From: Symbiodinium natans
Taxonomy: Eukaryota > Sar > Dinophyceae > Suessiales > Symbiodiniaceae
Length of the DNA stretch: 64,000 nucleotides
Direction: 5' to 3'
Assembly (NCBI GenBank): GCA_905221605.1
Contig: CAJNDS010002457.1
Location: forward strand, 633,501-697,500
In this document: piece by piece, positions 10,786-22,600 of the stretch
Numbering within the stretch: position 1 is the first letter of the stretch
Layout of the letters: the number at the start of each line of letters is the position of its first letter
Position numbers and translations under genes: made by a program
The notes under the pieces: model-generated
Seen by the model: the letters and a program-made list of their open reading frames with translations, nothing else
Database searches by the model: none
Told to the model about the DNA's origin: nothing

Positions 10786-10842
10786 CAGCCTAATACCCAA
10801 TTGACAATCGCACGTCCCAGCCGTGCAAGCGTTGAGCTGCAG

Positions 10843-10876
10843 GCTCGGCGCCGCCACGAGGAGGATTGCCTGGGCA
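10843..10876 (+). CDS. putative internal exon, coiled-coil protein (gene 1)
   Basis: GAGCTGCAG acceptor, then ARRRHEEDCLG, then a possible GT donor (AA|GTTGTC). Charged helix as in the neighbouring exons. Confidence 0.45.
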
Positions 10877-10908
10877 AGTTGTCGAGCGGTTTACTACTAT
10901 TCCCTAAG

Positions 10909-11010
10909 GCTCCATGTACCAGACCCTTTTATACTTGAGCCCCAAATACCTTACATAGCAAGTACTTACAGTAAGGCCCAAGTATTCCATTTCTAAAGTA
11001 CATGGGCCCT
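10909..11010. mobile_element. family E TIR element
   Basis: GGCTCCATGTACC...TACTTGAGCC at the left and GGCCCAAGTATTCC...AGTACATGGGCCC at the right. Two nested inverted arms on each side, no ORF. Best relative at 53876-53972. Confidence 0.7.
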
Positions 11011-11013
11011 TGC

Positions 11014-11150
11014 GGATTTGCTTAAGAACCTTCATGTTCTTCCTTATAAGGGCATTATAGGGAGGGTATGTTTTGAAATAATCTTTCTTATAAGGGTAAT
11101 ATAGGGATTGGTATTTTTTTTTTTTTTTTGGGGGGGGGGGGGTGGTTCTT
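11014..11150. mobile_element. family C element, partly tandem
   Basis: Left end ATTTGCTTAAGAACC, two successive core blocks (TTCCTTATAAGGGC.., TTTCTTATAAGGGT..), then a T/G tract and GGTTCTTCAGCA. The right TIR is worn. Confidence 0.55.
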
Positions 11151-12112
11151 CAGCACATAAAAATTTAAGGCTCAGGCAAAACTGCAAGCATGGTCCATAA
11201 ACTAACAGCAGGAACTACCAGAAGGGTAGTCAAACCCGTAGTGGTAACAATCACAGAAATGCATGGCAATGACATCCTCATTATTATCAACAACAAGAAT
11301 ACGGGCAATACTAAGAATGTTCATACTAACTATCGTGGTGGCTGTTGCGAGAAAACTACCGAAAGCCAACGCATTGAGGAAGGTCTGGTTTTCGCGTAGG
11401 GCGTAGAAGCCTAAAGGCATAAAACGTCCCCCCCCCCCCCCACCCCCACCCGCAAAAAACAGGCAAACGGAACCCCCTAAACCCTAAACCCCAAACCCTA
11501 AACCTCCTAAGCCCTAAACCCTAAACCCTAAACCCTAAACCCTGACCAAGCGAATCCTCTCAGCCCCCCAGGAGCTGGTGCTCCAAAAGGCTGCCCGCAG
11601 AGCGCCTGGGCGTAAGCCTTAACTAAGCCCTGAACACCCTTAGGGCCTTCGGCTTGTATTCCTTGTATTCGGTTGGTATATATATATATATATATATATA
11701 ATATAAACCCATGTATACCCAATGTATATGTGCATATAAATACAAACATCCAAACCACTATGTAGTAGTGTAAGAGCCAAATATGGCAATGTCAGGTGAA
11801 GACTTGCGGTTTAAGTTTTAGGGGCCGGGTTTAGGGTTTCGGGTTTAGGGTTTACGGTTTCTGGTTTAGGGTAGTTTAGGGTTTAGGGTCTGGCTTGCGA
11901 GTGCGAGGTGTGTCTGGAACCCTGGGATACAGGCTGTTCCTTTCGTTGGGGGCTCATGGCTGTTGGGCCCTTGTTTGCTGGCTTTGGTGGTGCCATACAT
12001 AGGTTTAGGGTGTGGGGAGCTGAATGCTCAGACACTTGCCCACCCATGCACACAATGCAGCATCAAGCAGATGGACTGACTGCAGCCAGAATCCTCCATC
12101 AGGTGTAAAACA

Positions 12113-12535
12113 GGGTTTAGGGTTTAGGGTTTAGGGTTTAGGGTTTAGGGTTTAGGGTTTAGGAGTGCACCCTGAAGGCCACCCGAGCTGGCCTTCCTGC
12201 ATCAGGTTCTGCATCCCTGCCCATGTACCTTCGAGCAGATGACACCATAAACCCTAAACCCTAAACCATCATCCCTAATCCCTAAACCCTAAACCCTAAA
12301 CCCTTGCATCAAGAGTTGCGGCCCAGGAAGTTTCATTCCTGAAGAGCTTGGGGATGTTGCCTCCACCGAAAACTCGGATCCGGAGGACATGGTGAGCATG
12401 ACGCCTACAAGAAGGGCCCCCAGGGTTTAGGGTTTAGGGTTAGGGTTTAGGGTTTAGGGTTTAGGGTTTAGGGCTTAGGGCTTAGGGGTTAGGGTTTACG
12501 GTTTAGGGTTTAGGGTTTAGGGTTTAGGGCCCCCC
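12113..12535. repeat. cluster of TTTAGGG / CCCTAAA arrays
   Basis: Seven TTTAGGG units (12113-12162), CCCTAAA units (12246-12303) and about 14 TTTAGGG-type units with GGGCTTA variants (12423-12530). One exon candidate lies between them. Confidence 0.9.
12327..12367 (+). CDS. putative internal exon (gene 1)
   Basis: GGCCCAG acceptor, then EVSFLKSLGMLPP in frame up to a GA donor (CC|GAAAAC). A second frame over the same DNA reads EELGDVASTENSDPEDMV, so the reading is uncertain. Confidence 0.35.
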
Positions 12536-12654
12536 CTATTTGGGTGGTTGTCAAAGTTATGATCCCTTTTGCGGTTCCCTAAATATTAGGTGCCGTATTA
12601 TAATAAGGGATCGAAAAAGGGACCATACGTTTGACAACCACCCATTTGTAGGCA

Positions 12655-12776
12655 GAGATATAAAGGCCCTAAATTGGACAAGAAGGATCCTGTATTAAAT
12701 CACAAGTCCCTGAACAATAGACAGTGGGTATAGGAAGGGGAGCCCCGGGCCCCCTCCTTGCAGATGGGGGATGCTT
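12655..12776. mobile_element. family A element (reverse), ends in CTCCTTGCAG
   Basis: Reverse-oriented core (CCCTAAATTGG, AGGATCCTGT, CACAAGTCCCT) and a terminal GGGCCCCCTCCTTGCAG, so the TIR itself offers a 3' splice site. Confidence 0.55.
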
Positions 12777-13009
12777 AGTAGGCGAGTCAGAATATGTTTG
12801 CATATTTTGGGGGTCGCCCCGCAGGTTGCACCTTAGTTCAGCTGGGAAGACGGACCAGTAAGCTGGTCGACAACGTTAAGTGATGTGCCTGAGCTGTGTT
12901 TACACTGCAGTCTGCACAGCTACAGCTTTTGCTGAAGACCCTAAACCCTAGACCCTAAACCGCTAAACTCCTTTCACAAACCCTCCCCCAACTTGTCCGA
13001 TGCTCACAG

Positions 13010-13043
13010 GACACGAAAGGCGGCTGAGGCCCGTCGGGCTTTA
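13010..13043 (+). CDS. putative internal exon, coiled-coil protein (gene 1)
   Basis: GCTCACAG acceptor, then TRKAAEARRAL, then a GA donor (TTA|GAATAT). Ala/Arg/Glu helix. Confidence 0.45.
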
Positions 13044-13256
13044 GAATATTCTTGTAGTAGGGCCAAAGCCAAGTCCACCCGAAGACGATGCTGCAAGCTT
13101 GGCGCCTCACAATTCTGTCAGAGCAGCAATGCTAGCAATACAGTAGCAGCAGCAGCAGCAAGAACTGTATCAATATTCATTCAATGCCCAATGCAGTGCA
13201 TGAGCTGCTCGTGGGTGTATGGTTTGGGGTTGAGCTAGTTCGCACACGCGTGCGAG

Positions 13257-13330
13257 GCCTACGCGACGGATGCTGCCGCCTATCTGGTGCAGCTGCCGCA
13301 GGAGGCCCGAGCGCACAACATGCTCCATGT
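13257..13330 (+). CDS. putative exon (gene 1)
   Basis: GTGCGAG acceptor, then AYATDAAAYLVQLPQEARAH. A GA donor at CAG|GAGGCC would shorten it to about 46 nt. It is the last of the gene 1 exon series that I see; no stop was identified. Confidence 0.4.
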
Positions 13331-13499
13331 TTTCCAAAGCACAGGGTACCTTTTAGGGGTTCCTACTATGACTACAGTACTTTGGGGGTTATATATGCGG
13401 TACTCACCCTTGTTATGGGAAGCACCCACATTGGAGATGAGCTAGTCTACCTTCGACCACAAGTTTTTAGGCATTATTCCCATAAAGGAGGGTTTTAAC

Positions 13500-14677
13500 C
13501 CTAGCCTAAACCCTAAGCCCTCCTAAACCCTAAGCCCTTCGCCGGAGCAGGGACATCATCCCGTCGCTAGAGCCCTTGAGAAGACAAATAAGCGGGCGTC
13601 TGGAAGCAGGGTCTACTATATCCCCCTTGGGAATAATTTTCTATTTTTGTTCATATAAAACCCAAGCGGATTTTAAACATACTAATTTTATTAAGGCTCA
13701 AAGGGGAGTATAGTCCCTAAGTACCCCCTAATGCCTGCAAGCCCTGAAAGTGCTTAAGTGATCTTTTTTCCACAAGGTTCCATGATAAGATTCCTGAAAG
13801 GCCCCTTTCAAATCATAAGATACTTTAACTCCCATGAAGGGCACTTTCCAAGCTCCTCCCTAGTGTAGAAACTATGTGTTTTCGTGAACCCTAAACTAGG
13901 GTTTTGGGTGTTCGGTTCGGGCTTAGAGTAGTCTAAACCCTAATCCCTAAACCCTAAACCCCGCCAGGACACGGATTCTGGCATTGGCAGGTGCGCAGTG
14001 CTCAACGCTTGGAGGATTAGGGGGCTTAGTAGGTAACAAGGTAGATGTGAGACCTTCGTTGGGTTTAGGGTTTAGGGGTTTAGGGTTTAGGGTTTAGGGT
14101 TTAGGGGGTTTTCCTACTGAGCTACCATGTCCCCCGAGCCTCCAAGCCGGAGTTGTTGGGTGTATGCTGGGGGTTATTTTCTGCGGTTTCAACTGGCCGT
14201 GACAGGTTGAGCACGTGTTTCAAGGGTGCACTCTCTTGTTCGAGGCTTGCGGGGCTTTGTGGGTTTTTTCCTTCTTTCATGGTTTTGATTCTGATCTGGC
14301 GGTGCGCGTTTTTCTTGGGGTGTTTGGGGTGGTCGAATTCGTCAAAAGCCTAAGGTAGACTTAGCTCAAACACGCTTGATTTGTACAAGGAAGCCTATCA
14401 CAGAAAGTACCAGCAAGGGGACCCTAAGTTTGAGCCCCCCCCCCCCCCCCCCCATCCATGTCGGCTTGTAGCCCTCCGTGGCTTTGCATCTCGCTGCCTG
14501 AAACACCAGTATTCACTGCCATATCTGTCATTTATACTCAACAGTGTTAGTCGTAGCTTTTCCGCCGCTACTGCTGTTGTTGTACCCTAAACCCTACATC
14601 CCGAACCCTAAACCCTACATCCCGAACCCTAAACCCTAAACCCTAAACCCTCAACCCTAAACCCTAAACCCTAAACC
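13500..14677. other. probable intergenic stretch
   Basis: Between the last gene 1 exon and the spliced-leader relic I see no convincing exon. It contains a family K block (13785-13862), small arrays (13935-13962, 14060-14105, 14582-14678) and a poly-C tract (14437-14453). The ORF 14153-14353 reads as a hydrophobic peptide with no clear splice context. Confidence 0.4.
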
Positions 14678-14698
14678 CGTGGCGATTTTGGCTCAAGT
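14678..14698 (+). other. relict spliced-leader sequence
   Basis: Matches the 21-nt invariant part of the dinoflagellate spliced leader except at positions 5 (A to G) and 8 (C to G). The 3' 13 nt, ATTTTGGCTCAAG, are perfect. Its 5' end directly abuts a CCCTAAA array. Such relics are known in dinoflagellate genes that passed through a trans-spliced mRNA and were copied back into the genome. It lies 1.9 kb upstream of the first recognisable transporter exon, on the same strand. Confidence 0.75.
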
Positions 14699-14765
14699 TT
14701 GGAAAGCCCACAGGAGGAGGTCTTGCGGGCGCCTCAGACTGCAACGGTCCTGTCGCTGTGTGTCA
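14699..14765 (+). CDS. possible 5' UTR / N-terminal exon of the transporter
   Basis: Directly follows the leader relic. One frame is open and reads LESPQEEVLRAPQTATVLSL. As sequence fused to a leader it may be 5' UTR or N-terminal coding. No homology. Confidence 0.35.
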
Positions 14766-15175
14766 GGAACCCTAAACCCTAAACCCTAAACCCTAAACCC
14801 TAAACCAGTTTGGGGTCTAAAGGGTTGCGGGCTCAAGGACTCCGGTTGCAAAAGGGTTTGGGTCTAGGTTTTAGGTTTTAGGGTTTAGGGTTTAGGGTTT
14901 AGCGCAGCCGCGCAAGGCATCACAAGCCTGTTGCAAAAGCGAGTACTTGTGCGGAGGGCACGTGCTGAGCCTCTTGCCAGTTCTTATGGAGCATCACAGG
15001 CAAAGACTAGAGCGCGGGCTTGTTAGAAAGACTTTGAGGACCAGGTGCTAGGGTTTACTGTTTAGTGTGGAGGGGGACTCTGCAAGTAGTTATTACGTAG
15101 GGCTACAAGCAGGACAAATCGAGGTTTCCTGTAGTTTACTTCTACCTCTACTTCGTACTTTCTTACCGAGTCACC

Positions 15176-15285
15176 GAACCCTAAACCCTAAACCCTAAAC
15201 CCTAAACCCTAAACCCTAAACCCTAAACCCTAAACCCTAAACCCTAAACCCTAAACCCTAAACCCTAAACCCTAAACCCTAAACC
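15176..15285 (-). repeat. CCCTAAA array
   Basis: About 15 perfect units. Confidence 0.95.
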
Positions 15286-15564
15286 TGAACTCCCCACTTG
15301 ACATTCAGCCCACCCGGCGCGGCCTTGAGTCCGGTTTAGGGCTCTTAGGGTAACCTCTATACCCAGAGCAGACCTCTACCGTTTAGGGGTTTAGGGTTTA
15401 GGGGTTCAGGGTTTTGGCAAAAAGGGTTTAGGGTCTATGTCCCAACAAGTCAGGTGCGTTCCCTTTTGGTTTTAAGGGTACAAAGGTTGCTAGGTAGGCC
15501 CTTGGGAGATCTTGGTCTTTTCCCCTATTGGGTTTAAGAGGATCATATCCAGGAATATGTTTCA

Positions 15565-15714
15565 TAGGGTTTAGGGTTTAGGGTTTAGGGTTTAGGGTTT
15601 AGGGTTTAGGGTTTAGGGTTTAGGGTTTAGGGTTTAGGGTTTAGGGTTTAGGGTTAGGTTTAGGGTTTAGGGTTTAGGGTTTAGGGTTTAGGGTTTAGGG
15701 TTTAGGGTTTAGGG
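15565..15714 (+). repeat. TTTAGGG array
   Basis: About 21 units with a single slip (one unit shortened near 15655). Begins directly on the end of a family J element (about 15503-15564). Confidence 0.95.
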
Positions 15715-15739
15715 GTACTCTAGGCTGACTCTCAGGATC

Positions 15740-15825
15740 CTACCGCCCACATTGCGGACGCGGGCATCTGGCACGCAGAGCAACATGGGCCACCGGGCTG
15801 CCAGTGACCCCAATCCCTAGAGTCT
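15740..15825 (+). CDS. possible N-terminal exon of the transporter
   Basis: A frame reads PPTLRTRASGTQSNMGHRAA followed by SDPNP. It contains a possible initiator Met (MGHRAASDP) and lies between the leader relic and the first membrane-helix exon. Speculative. Confidence 0.25.
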
Positions 15826-16349
15826 TTTTGGGTTTCCCTATTTGTAGGAATTATAAGTTAAACTTTTTCCCTTTGGTTTGGAGAAGGAAGTTGACGGGTT
15901 CCCAGAGAGTAGCTTTAAGATTTAGGGCCCAAGTATAGACTACGTAGGTACATGGACCCTGAGGACTTCTGCGCAATGGCTTTGTAAAGCAAGATCGCCC
16001 AGAAGCTGGAGTTTCTTCCAAGGTTCCCGATGAAAGGGTGACACGGGCATGTTTGTGTAGAACAAACCATGGGTCCTTGCTGTTCTATTCCCGACTCGGG
16101 CGCCGGGTTCGCGCTGTATTCCACTGAGAATGATTCTCATTTGATTCGAAGGCAGCACCGGGCGCTATACTATATCCCGTCGAGTGCCCTCTTCCCTTTT
16201 CGTTTATGATGAGGGTGTGTGGCTCCCTCCTTGACGCCCATTAAGGCAGAATTCGAGGTCTTCTAGCCCTAAACCCTAAACCCTGCTTTTTGGTCTGGTC
16301 CTAGTCGCCTGGTCACCCCCTGAGAACCAACCTCTGCCACTTCAGACCC

Positions 16350-16593
16350 AACCCCTAAACCCTAAACCCTAAACCCTAAACCCTAAACCCTAAACCCTAA
16401 ACCCTAAACCCTAAACCCTAAACCCTAAACCCTAAACCCTAAACCCTAAACCCTAAACCCTAAACCCTAAACCCTAAACCCTAAAACTAAACCCTAAACC
16501 CTAAACCCTAAACCCTAAACCCTAAACCCTAAACCCTAAACCCTAAACCCTAAACCCTAAACCCTAACCCTAAACCCTAAACCCTAAACCCCA
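16350..16593 (-). repeat. CCCTAAA array, the longest in the window
   Basis: About 34 units with two shortened units (near 16485 and 16567). It ends within 2 bp of the first membrane-helix exon, so the array supplies the end of the intron (..CCCCAAG|GCTG). Confidence 0.95.
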
Positions 16594-16594
16594 A

Positions 16595-16683
16595 GGCTGT
16601 GACCTTATCGGTGGCTCCAAGAACATCGGCATCATCGGGAGCCTTGCTGTGTTGTTGAACAACATCCTGGGGCCTGGCATTGC
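16595..16683 (+). CDS. transporter exon: membrane helix 1
   Basis: After CCCCAAG the frame reads DLIGGSKNIGIIGSLAVLLN and then NILGPGIA. The NN.xGPG motif is the AAAP helix 1 signature. Splits a codon at GC|GAGCCC (GA donor), continued by the next exon. Confidence 0.85.
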
Positions 16684-19600
16684 GAGCCCTTGGCAAAATG
16701 GCCGTTTCAGGTGCACAGAACAAGTCAACACGAGCGAAGCCCTAAACCCTAAACCCTAAACTCAAACCCTCAACCCTAAACCCTCAGCCTCCCGGCTGCA
16801 AAGGAACTTCTCCGGACTCTACCAGCAAAGTGGCTGGTTTCTGCCGACTCTGTGCCCCTGGCCGCACCTGATGTCCCGCGAAGCCCAATCCGTAATTGCA
16901 GGAGTATACACCAAAAAGTTTAGGGTTTAGGGTTTAGGGTTTAGGGTTTGGGGTTTGGGGTTTGGGGTTTGGGATGTTCCACCTTATACTAGCAGTCCTT
17001 GATAGGGATTACAATACGGGGGTACTACAATCCCCACTAAGGGCTGTTAGTATAAGGGGGAACATCCCAACGATGAAATCTAAGAAGTTCTATGTCATAC
17101 TGCCCAACCATTGAGTAACCAATTATTTGTCAAGGTCTCTGCGTTTGGCATCCTGAGATTCGGAAAATTTAGGGTTTAGGGTTTAGGGCTTAGGGTAGGT
17201 TTAGGGTAGGGTTCAGGGTTCAGGGTTCAGGGTTCAGGGTTTAGGGTTTAGGGTTTAGGGTTTAGGGTTTAGGGTTTAGGGTTTAGGGTTTAGGGTTTAG
17301 GGTTTAGGGTTTAGGGTCTGACTGTCATGCGCTGCACCCCTTGCAGAGCTGGCTCGGAGGTTGGTGGTGGTCTGCGTGCTCTCCAGCATCCTCAGTGGTG
17401 CGCTTCTTCTGGCTGCCATCCGCGCCTACCCGGACAACCAGGAGTTTCGGGTTTAGGGTTAGGGTTTACGGTTTAGGGTGCCGCCTAAGCCCTAAACACC
17501 CCTAAGCCCGAAACCCTGAACCCTACAACCCTACAACTTATCGTAGGGTAGTTTCATTGGGGTATATAACGGGTATATAAGGGGTACCTTGTTAAGGGCC
17601 CATACTGAGGGAGGTATATAAGGGGTACCTTTTTAAGGGCCCATACTGAGGGACCAAGTAACTAACCCTAGAAGCCTCTTATGACCAGTGCGGGGATGAA
17701 CGTGCTTTGTGCAGAGCCTGCCCCTAGACAAACAAAGGCTTCGCATGAAGTAGTGCCCTGAACCCTAAGGTTTATAGAACCCTAAACCCCAAACCCAATG
17801 AAGCCCTAAACCCTGAACCCTAAACCATTAGCCCCTATAAACCCTGAACCCTTGTTCATGGTTCCCTCTCTGAGGGGCCTCAGGTTCCCTTCTCAACTCC
17901 ATAAATGAAAGGGGGTGCTTGGAGGTTCAAAGGGTGCTTATGAACCCCCACTACAACCGCACTTTTGAGCCCCCCCCCCCCCCCCCCGAAGTCCCCTAAG
18001 TCGGATCTAAGTACAGCTATGCTTGGGGATTATACTAAGTACACCGGAACCTCCAAGTAACCCTGTGTTCTTTAGGGTTTAGGGCGACATGCGAGAACCG
18101 AACGTAGATAGTGGAGACTGAGAGTGAGCGGCATCTTTTGTTGCAGTTCCCCCACTCCACAACTTAGGGCTTTGGTAGCCTAAGTTTGTTTGGCTTTTGG
18201 CTTTTTGGGGGTTGACATCGAATCGTGCATGCGACACGGGCAGTGAGAGGGCTCCGCATGCAGGCTTTCTGCTGGATCTTAGAAGCATGATTTGCCGGTA
18301 AGCGCCCCGCTACGTGTCGTGAGTGTCAGCTCGGGAGCTGGACCAAAAACAAACTCTAAGTCATGTGGGCCCTTAGTATGGTCCCTCGCCTCCTTGCAGG
18401 GTTCTGAAGTATGGGCCCTTGGGCTGCCTAGGGTATAAAAAGGGGTATGTCAGGAGTTCCCCTTTTAAGGGCCCATTCAGGGACCATGTAACTTCCCTGC
18501 CACAAACTTATCCCCAAACCAAACCCAGCTCCGTGGTTGACAGTGCCCTCGCCCGAGATGACACGGATCCTGGACAGGACTTCGACGTGCGCGTCGAGTG
18601 CCTCGTCTGACCTAAGGGCTCGGCTGAGGGCTCAGGGCATTTCCGTGCTTCCCACGAGAAAACGCCAAGCGCCGAGGGGCCTTGGGCGACGAAACGCCTG
18701 GGAGGAGGGCCTAAACCCTAAACCCTGAACCCCAAGCCGAAGCCTTAAACCGAAACCCCAAGCCCTAAACCCCAAACCCTAATTCCTAAACCCTCAACCC
18801 CAGATACAAGCCTGGGCCCGGCCTCGGACAGGTGGCCGTCCAACAAGCTGTAAGCTGACATTCAATCTCCTAAGTTGGGTTTTAAGGATCAGGGTTTAGG
18901 GTTTAGGGTTTAGGGTTTAGGGTAGAGGTTAAAGGTCCCTAAGCTATAGTGTAGGAAGGGGGCCCCTCCTTGTAGAACCAAGCTAAACACAGCTCATGTT
19001 CCGAGCTGTTGTTGAAGTGAGGGCCAGTCTTGTCTAAAGACGCTCGTGCTGGCGCTGGTTCGATATCGGGGTCCCTTGGAGGGTGGGGAGGCGGGGAGAC
19101 CTTTTCGTTTTTTTTATATATGTGAGTTGCTCCAATAGTAAAAAACTCATAATCGTATGTGGGTGCTTTATTTGCAACGACCCGGCTGCTCAGGTATGGG
19201 ACGCTGTGCCGCCACTACTTCCCCCGCGGAGTGTCAATGGCTTTTCAATGCATCTTGGTTGCACCATCAGCGCAATCGCCGGCTTGTGAGGGGCAGAACC
19301 CTGTTGATGAAACAAGTCGGACCCAACAATCCGGATAAAACCATCGTTGACTCTTGGGCCAACGAGTGTCCATCTGTTTTGTGCGTGGAGAGGGCTAGAC
19401 ACGGGGGCCGGGGCACCCACAAGTAATGTAGGGGTCGGAAGAATTACTAATGGTATTCCCGCATTGTCCCTTTATAACTATACTACAATAGCCCCCGAAA
19501 CCCTATTCTAATGATTAAGGCCCCTATTTACCCTAAACCCTAAACCCTAAACCCTAAACCCTAAACCCTAAACCCTAAACCCTAAACCCTAAACCCTAAA

Positions 19601-22600
19601 CCCTAAACCCTAAACCCTAAACCCTAAACCCTTCGCGCTTTGGAGATGGTGCTGCAGAAACCCTAAACCCTAAACCCTGAACCCTAAACCCTAAACCCTA
19701 AACCCTAAACCCTAAACCCTAAACCCTAAACCCTAAACCCAAACCTCCTATTCTAATTATTAAGGCCCCCATATTACAAGTGAGGCCTTTTCCAGCTGGC
19801 CATGTTGACGGCCAACGTCAGCAACATCATCCAGACGGCCCAGGACCACCACACCCTCACCCCACAGAACCACAGAGTCGGCCTGGGTTTAGGGTTTGGC
19901 AAAAAGGGTTTAGGGTTTAGGGTTTAGGGTTTACCCCAGACTTGGCAAACGGTTAGAGAAGCCCGCGCCAGGTCGCCGACTACTTCTTGGTCGATCTGTT
20001 TGGAAAATCATGCGCCGTAGAGTTGCTCCTCATGCAGTTAGGGGCTTGAGGTTTACAGGCTTGGGGTTGTGTGGTGGTGGGGAGACCTCATGCACCAGCA
20101 AACTGGACATGGGGCATTGAGCAGCTATGGGTTCATCGGAATGTGGTGAAAACTTTTCAACATTTTATTGGAATGTGGTGCAAACATTTCAATATTTTAT
20201 TGGAATGTGGTAGAATTCTTTTCAATATTTTTATTAGCTTCCAATTCGGGACTTGGACGCAGTTCGTCACAGGCTAGGGGCCCCGTCTGAGCTGCAGCGC
20301 GTTGGAGAGAACACAAATACGACCTTGGAGCCCGACAGTCTGTAGGGTTTAGGGTTTAGGGTTTAGGGCTGGGGTTTTTGGGGCTTTGGGTTCAGAGACT
20401 TCGTAAACGCTAGCTAGAATGGCCCTATGAATGTCCCTATAAAATAACAGGCCGTGTAAACCCCTTCGCAGCAGCCTGCTTCCGATTGTAAGCCCTGGGC
20501 AGCCGAGGTTATGGCCTGAGATAGAGTGGCTTTGCGAGGTGTCGCATTCTGACATAACTCCCTTTGGAACAGGGACGCCCGTCTTTCTGATTGGGGGTTG
20601 TTCTCAGTTCTTCTCAGTTCATGTTCGGGATCAAAAACACAAGGGGTTTGGGGTTTGAGGTTTGGGGGGGGGGGGGGGGGGGTGCTCTGGAGAAGAGTTA
20701 GTGTGGGTTGAAAGAAGGGCTTGTTCCAGACCGTAACCCCTCAAGAGGGATCCATAAAGGGGCCCTAACTCAAGCACCCTTTTTTTTCATGAGGGAGTAC
20801 AAAATGGACCCCGCCACTAGCTCCTTTTAGAAGGGGATGCCGCAAAGTCAGGTACTTGGTTTTGATTTCCCGGCTGGGACATGAAGAGCAGGGTGCTTGC
20901 TTGGTGTGTGTGAGAGTCAGCAGAGAACCCCCCCCCCCCCCCAATGTGTTTCAAGAAAGCCTAAGCGTTGCAGAAGCTCTAATCTGCTGGACCCCAAAGC
21001 CCTCAAACCTGTTGATGGATGTTGAGTGACGGGTGCCGTCTGCATTTTCCCTGGCCGCTGTGGAAGTCCTCAACTTCAGGTCGGCGCCTTGTGTAAACTA
21101 AACCTCAAACCCTAAACCCTAAACCACCCGAAAACCCTACACCCCAAACCCGTACGCACCCTCCTTTTGCCAGCTTGAGGAAGCTTCTGATCTCTGCCGG
21201 AACCCTACATCCTAAACCATCCTAAACCCTAGCCCTAAACCCTAAACCCTAAACCCTAAACCCTAAACCCTAAACCCTAGCCCTAAACCCTAAACCATGT
21301 GAGGAAGCTTCTGATCTCTGCCGGGATGGCCATTGTTGCTGCCTTCAGCGTCCCACTCGGCTACTGGAACCTGGAGGCTTGTGGCTGCAGACACATTGTG
21401 GGGTTTCGGGTTTTGGGTTAGCGTTTTGGGTTTAGGGTTAGGGTTTAGGGTTTAGGGTTTAGGGCATAGGGTTTAGGGCTTCGTGGCGCGCATCCCTCAG
21501 AAGCCTGCTGCAAAAGTGTTTTGCGCGCTGAACTTTGGATTTAATTTTTTTTCCTATAGTTGTTTCTTCGACTGCTCATGACTGATGGACGTTTGCATCC
21601 CTGCAGTGTGGCTGCGAGCCTCATCTTGCATCGGGAAACGCAGTAGGGTTTAATTAGGGCTTAGGGCTTGGGGTTTAGGGTTTGGGGTTTAGGGTTTAGG
21701 GGGTTACGGTTCAGGGTTACGTTTTAGAGGTCTCTTTGACACGGATGAATATTTTGGGCAAAGCGGACATAAGTTTGGTGCGCCGACATTGATGCAAGAG
21801 TGACTCGAACACTCATCAGCGACCCACATTAAGCTGTTGCAGTTTGTCATTGAGGGATGGTTATTTTTGACTGGTATAGCTATTCCTGTAAGCAGGGATG
21901 TGGTCTTCGTCAACTGTAGTAGTTTCATGTTCATTGCTAGCTGCAGTTTGCATCTTCGGCACTGGTGAGCTGGGGACAAAAGCAGCTCCGTCTTAGTGCG
22001 CCCTGCAGGAAAATGTGCGTGCCCAAAATGTGGCCCTTGTTGTTATTGTGCTGTCCCTCGGTTGCACTTACATCAAAACCCCTAAGCTAGGACCCGGACT
22101 AGGCCCTTATTGCCGTTTTCTTCGGGTTTAGGCTTCCTTACCAGCCCCTTTACACCAAAAAGGGCACTATTCCTAGGTTACTCTTGGGTCACCCTAACCC
22201 TAAACCCTAAACCCCAGTCTAGTAAGGCTTGCAACTGTCCACTACCGTAGACTTGGCATCACTCGCTCACTGACGTCCTCCCGTGCCCCGAGCCACGTCC
22301 ATGCACACCGAATGCACTCAATAATTAGAATAGGGTTCTGGGGGTTATTATAGTGTAAATACAAAGGGGCCATAAGGGAATACCCTAAACCCTAAACCCT
22401 AAACTATTAGTAATTATTCCGACCCCTTGGTGGTTTCCGAAGCCCGGGAACCTTATTGGGGGCCTTTAATTCCAAGGGATTCCTATCATCTGGGGCTCTA
22501 TGTTAGGGTCCCTTATTTTGGTAAACTCCCTTTTAGGTTTAGGAATTTAGGGTGCTTCAGCCTAAGCCCTAAACCCTAAACCTTAAACCCTAAACCCCAA

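Noticed and set aside
15176-16593. Long CCCTAAA arrays as a true chromosome end
   Set aside because: They lie between exons of one gene, occur in both orientations and are all under 250 bp.
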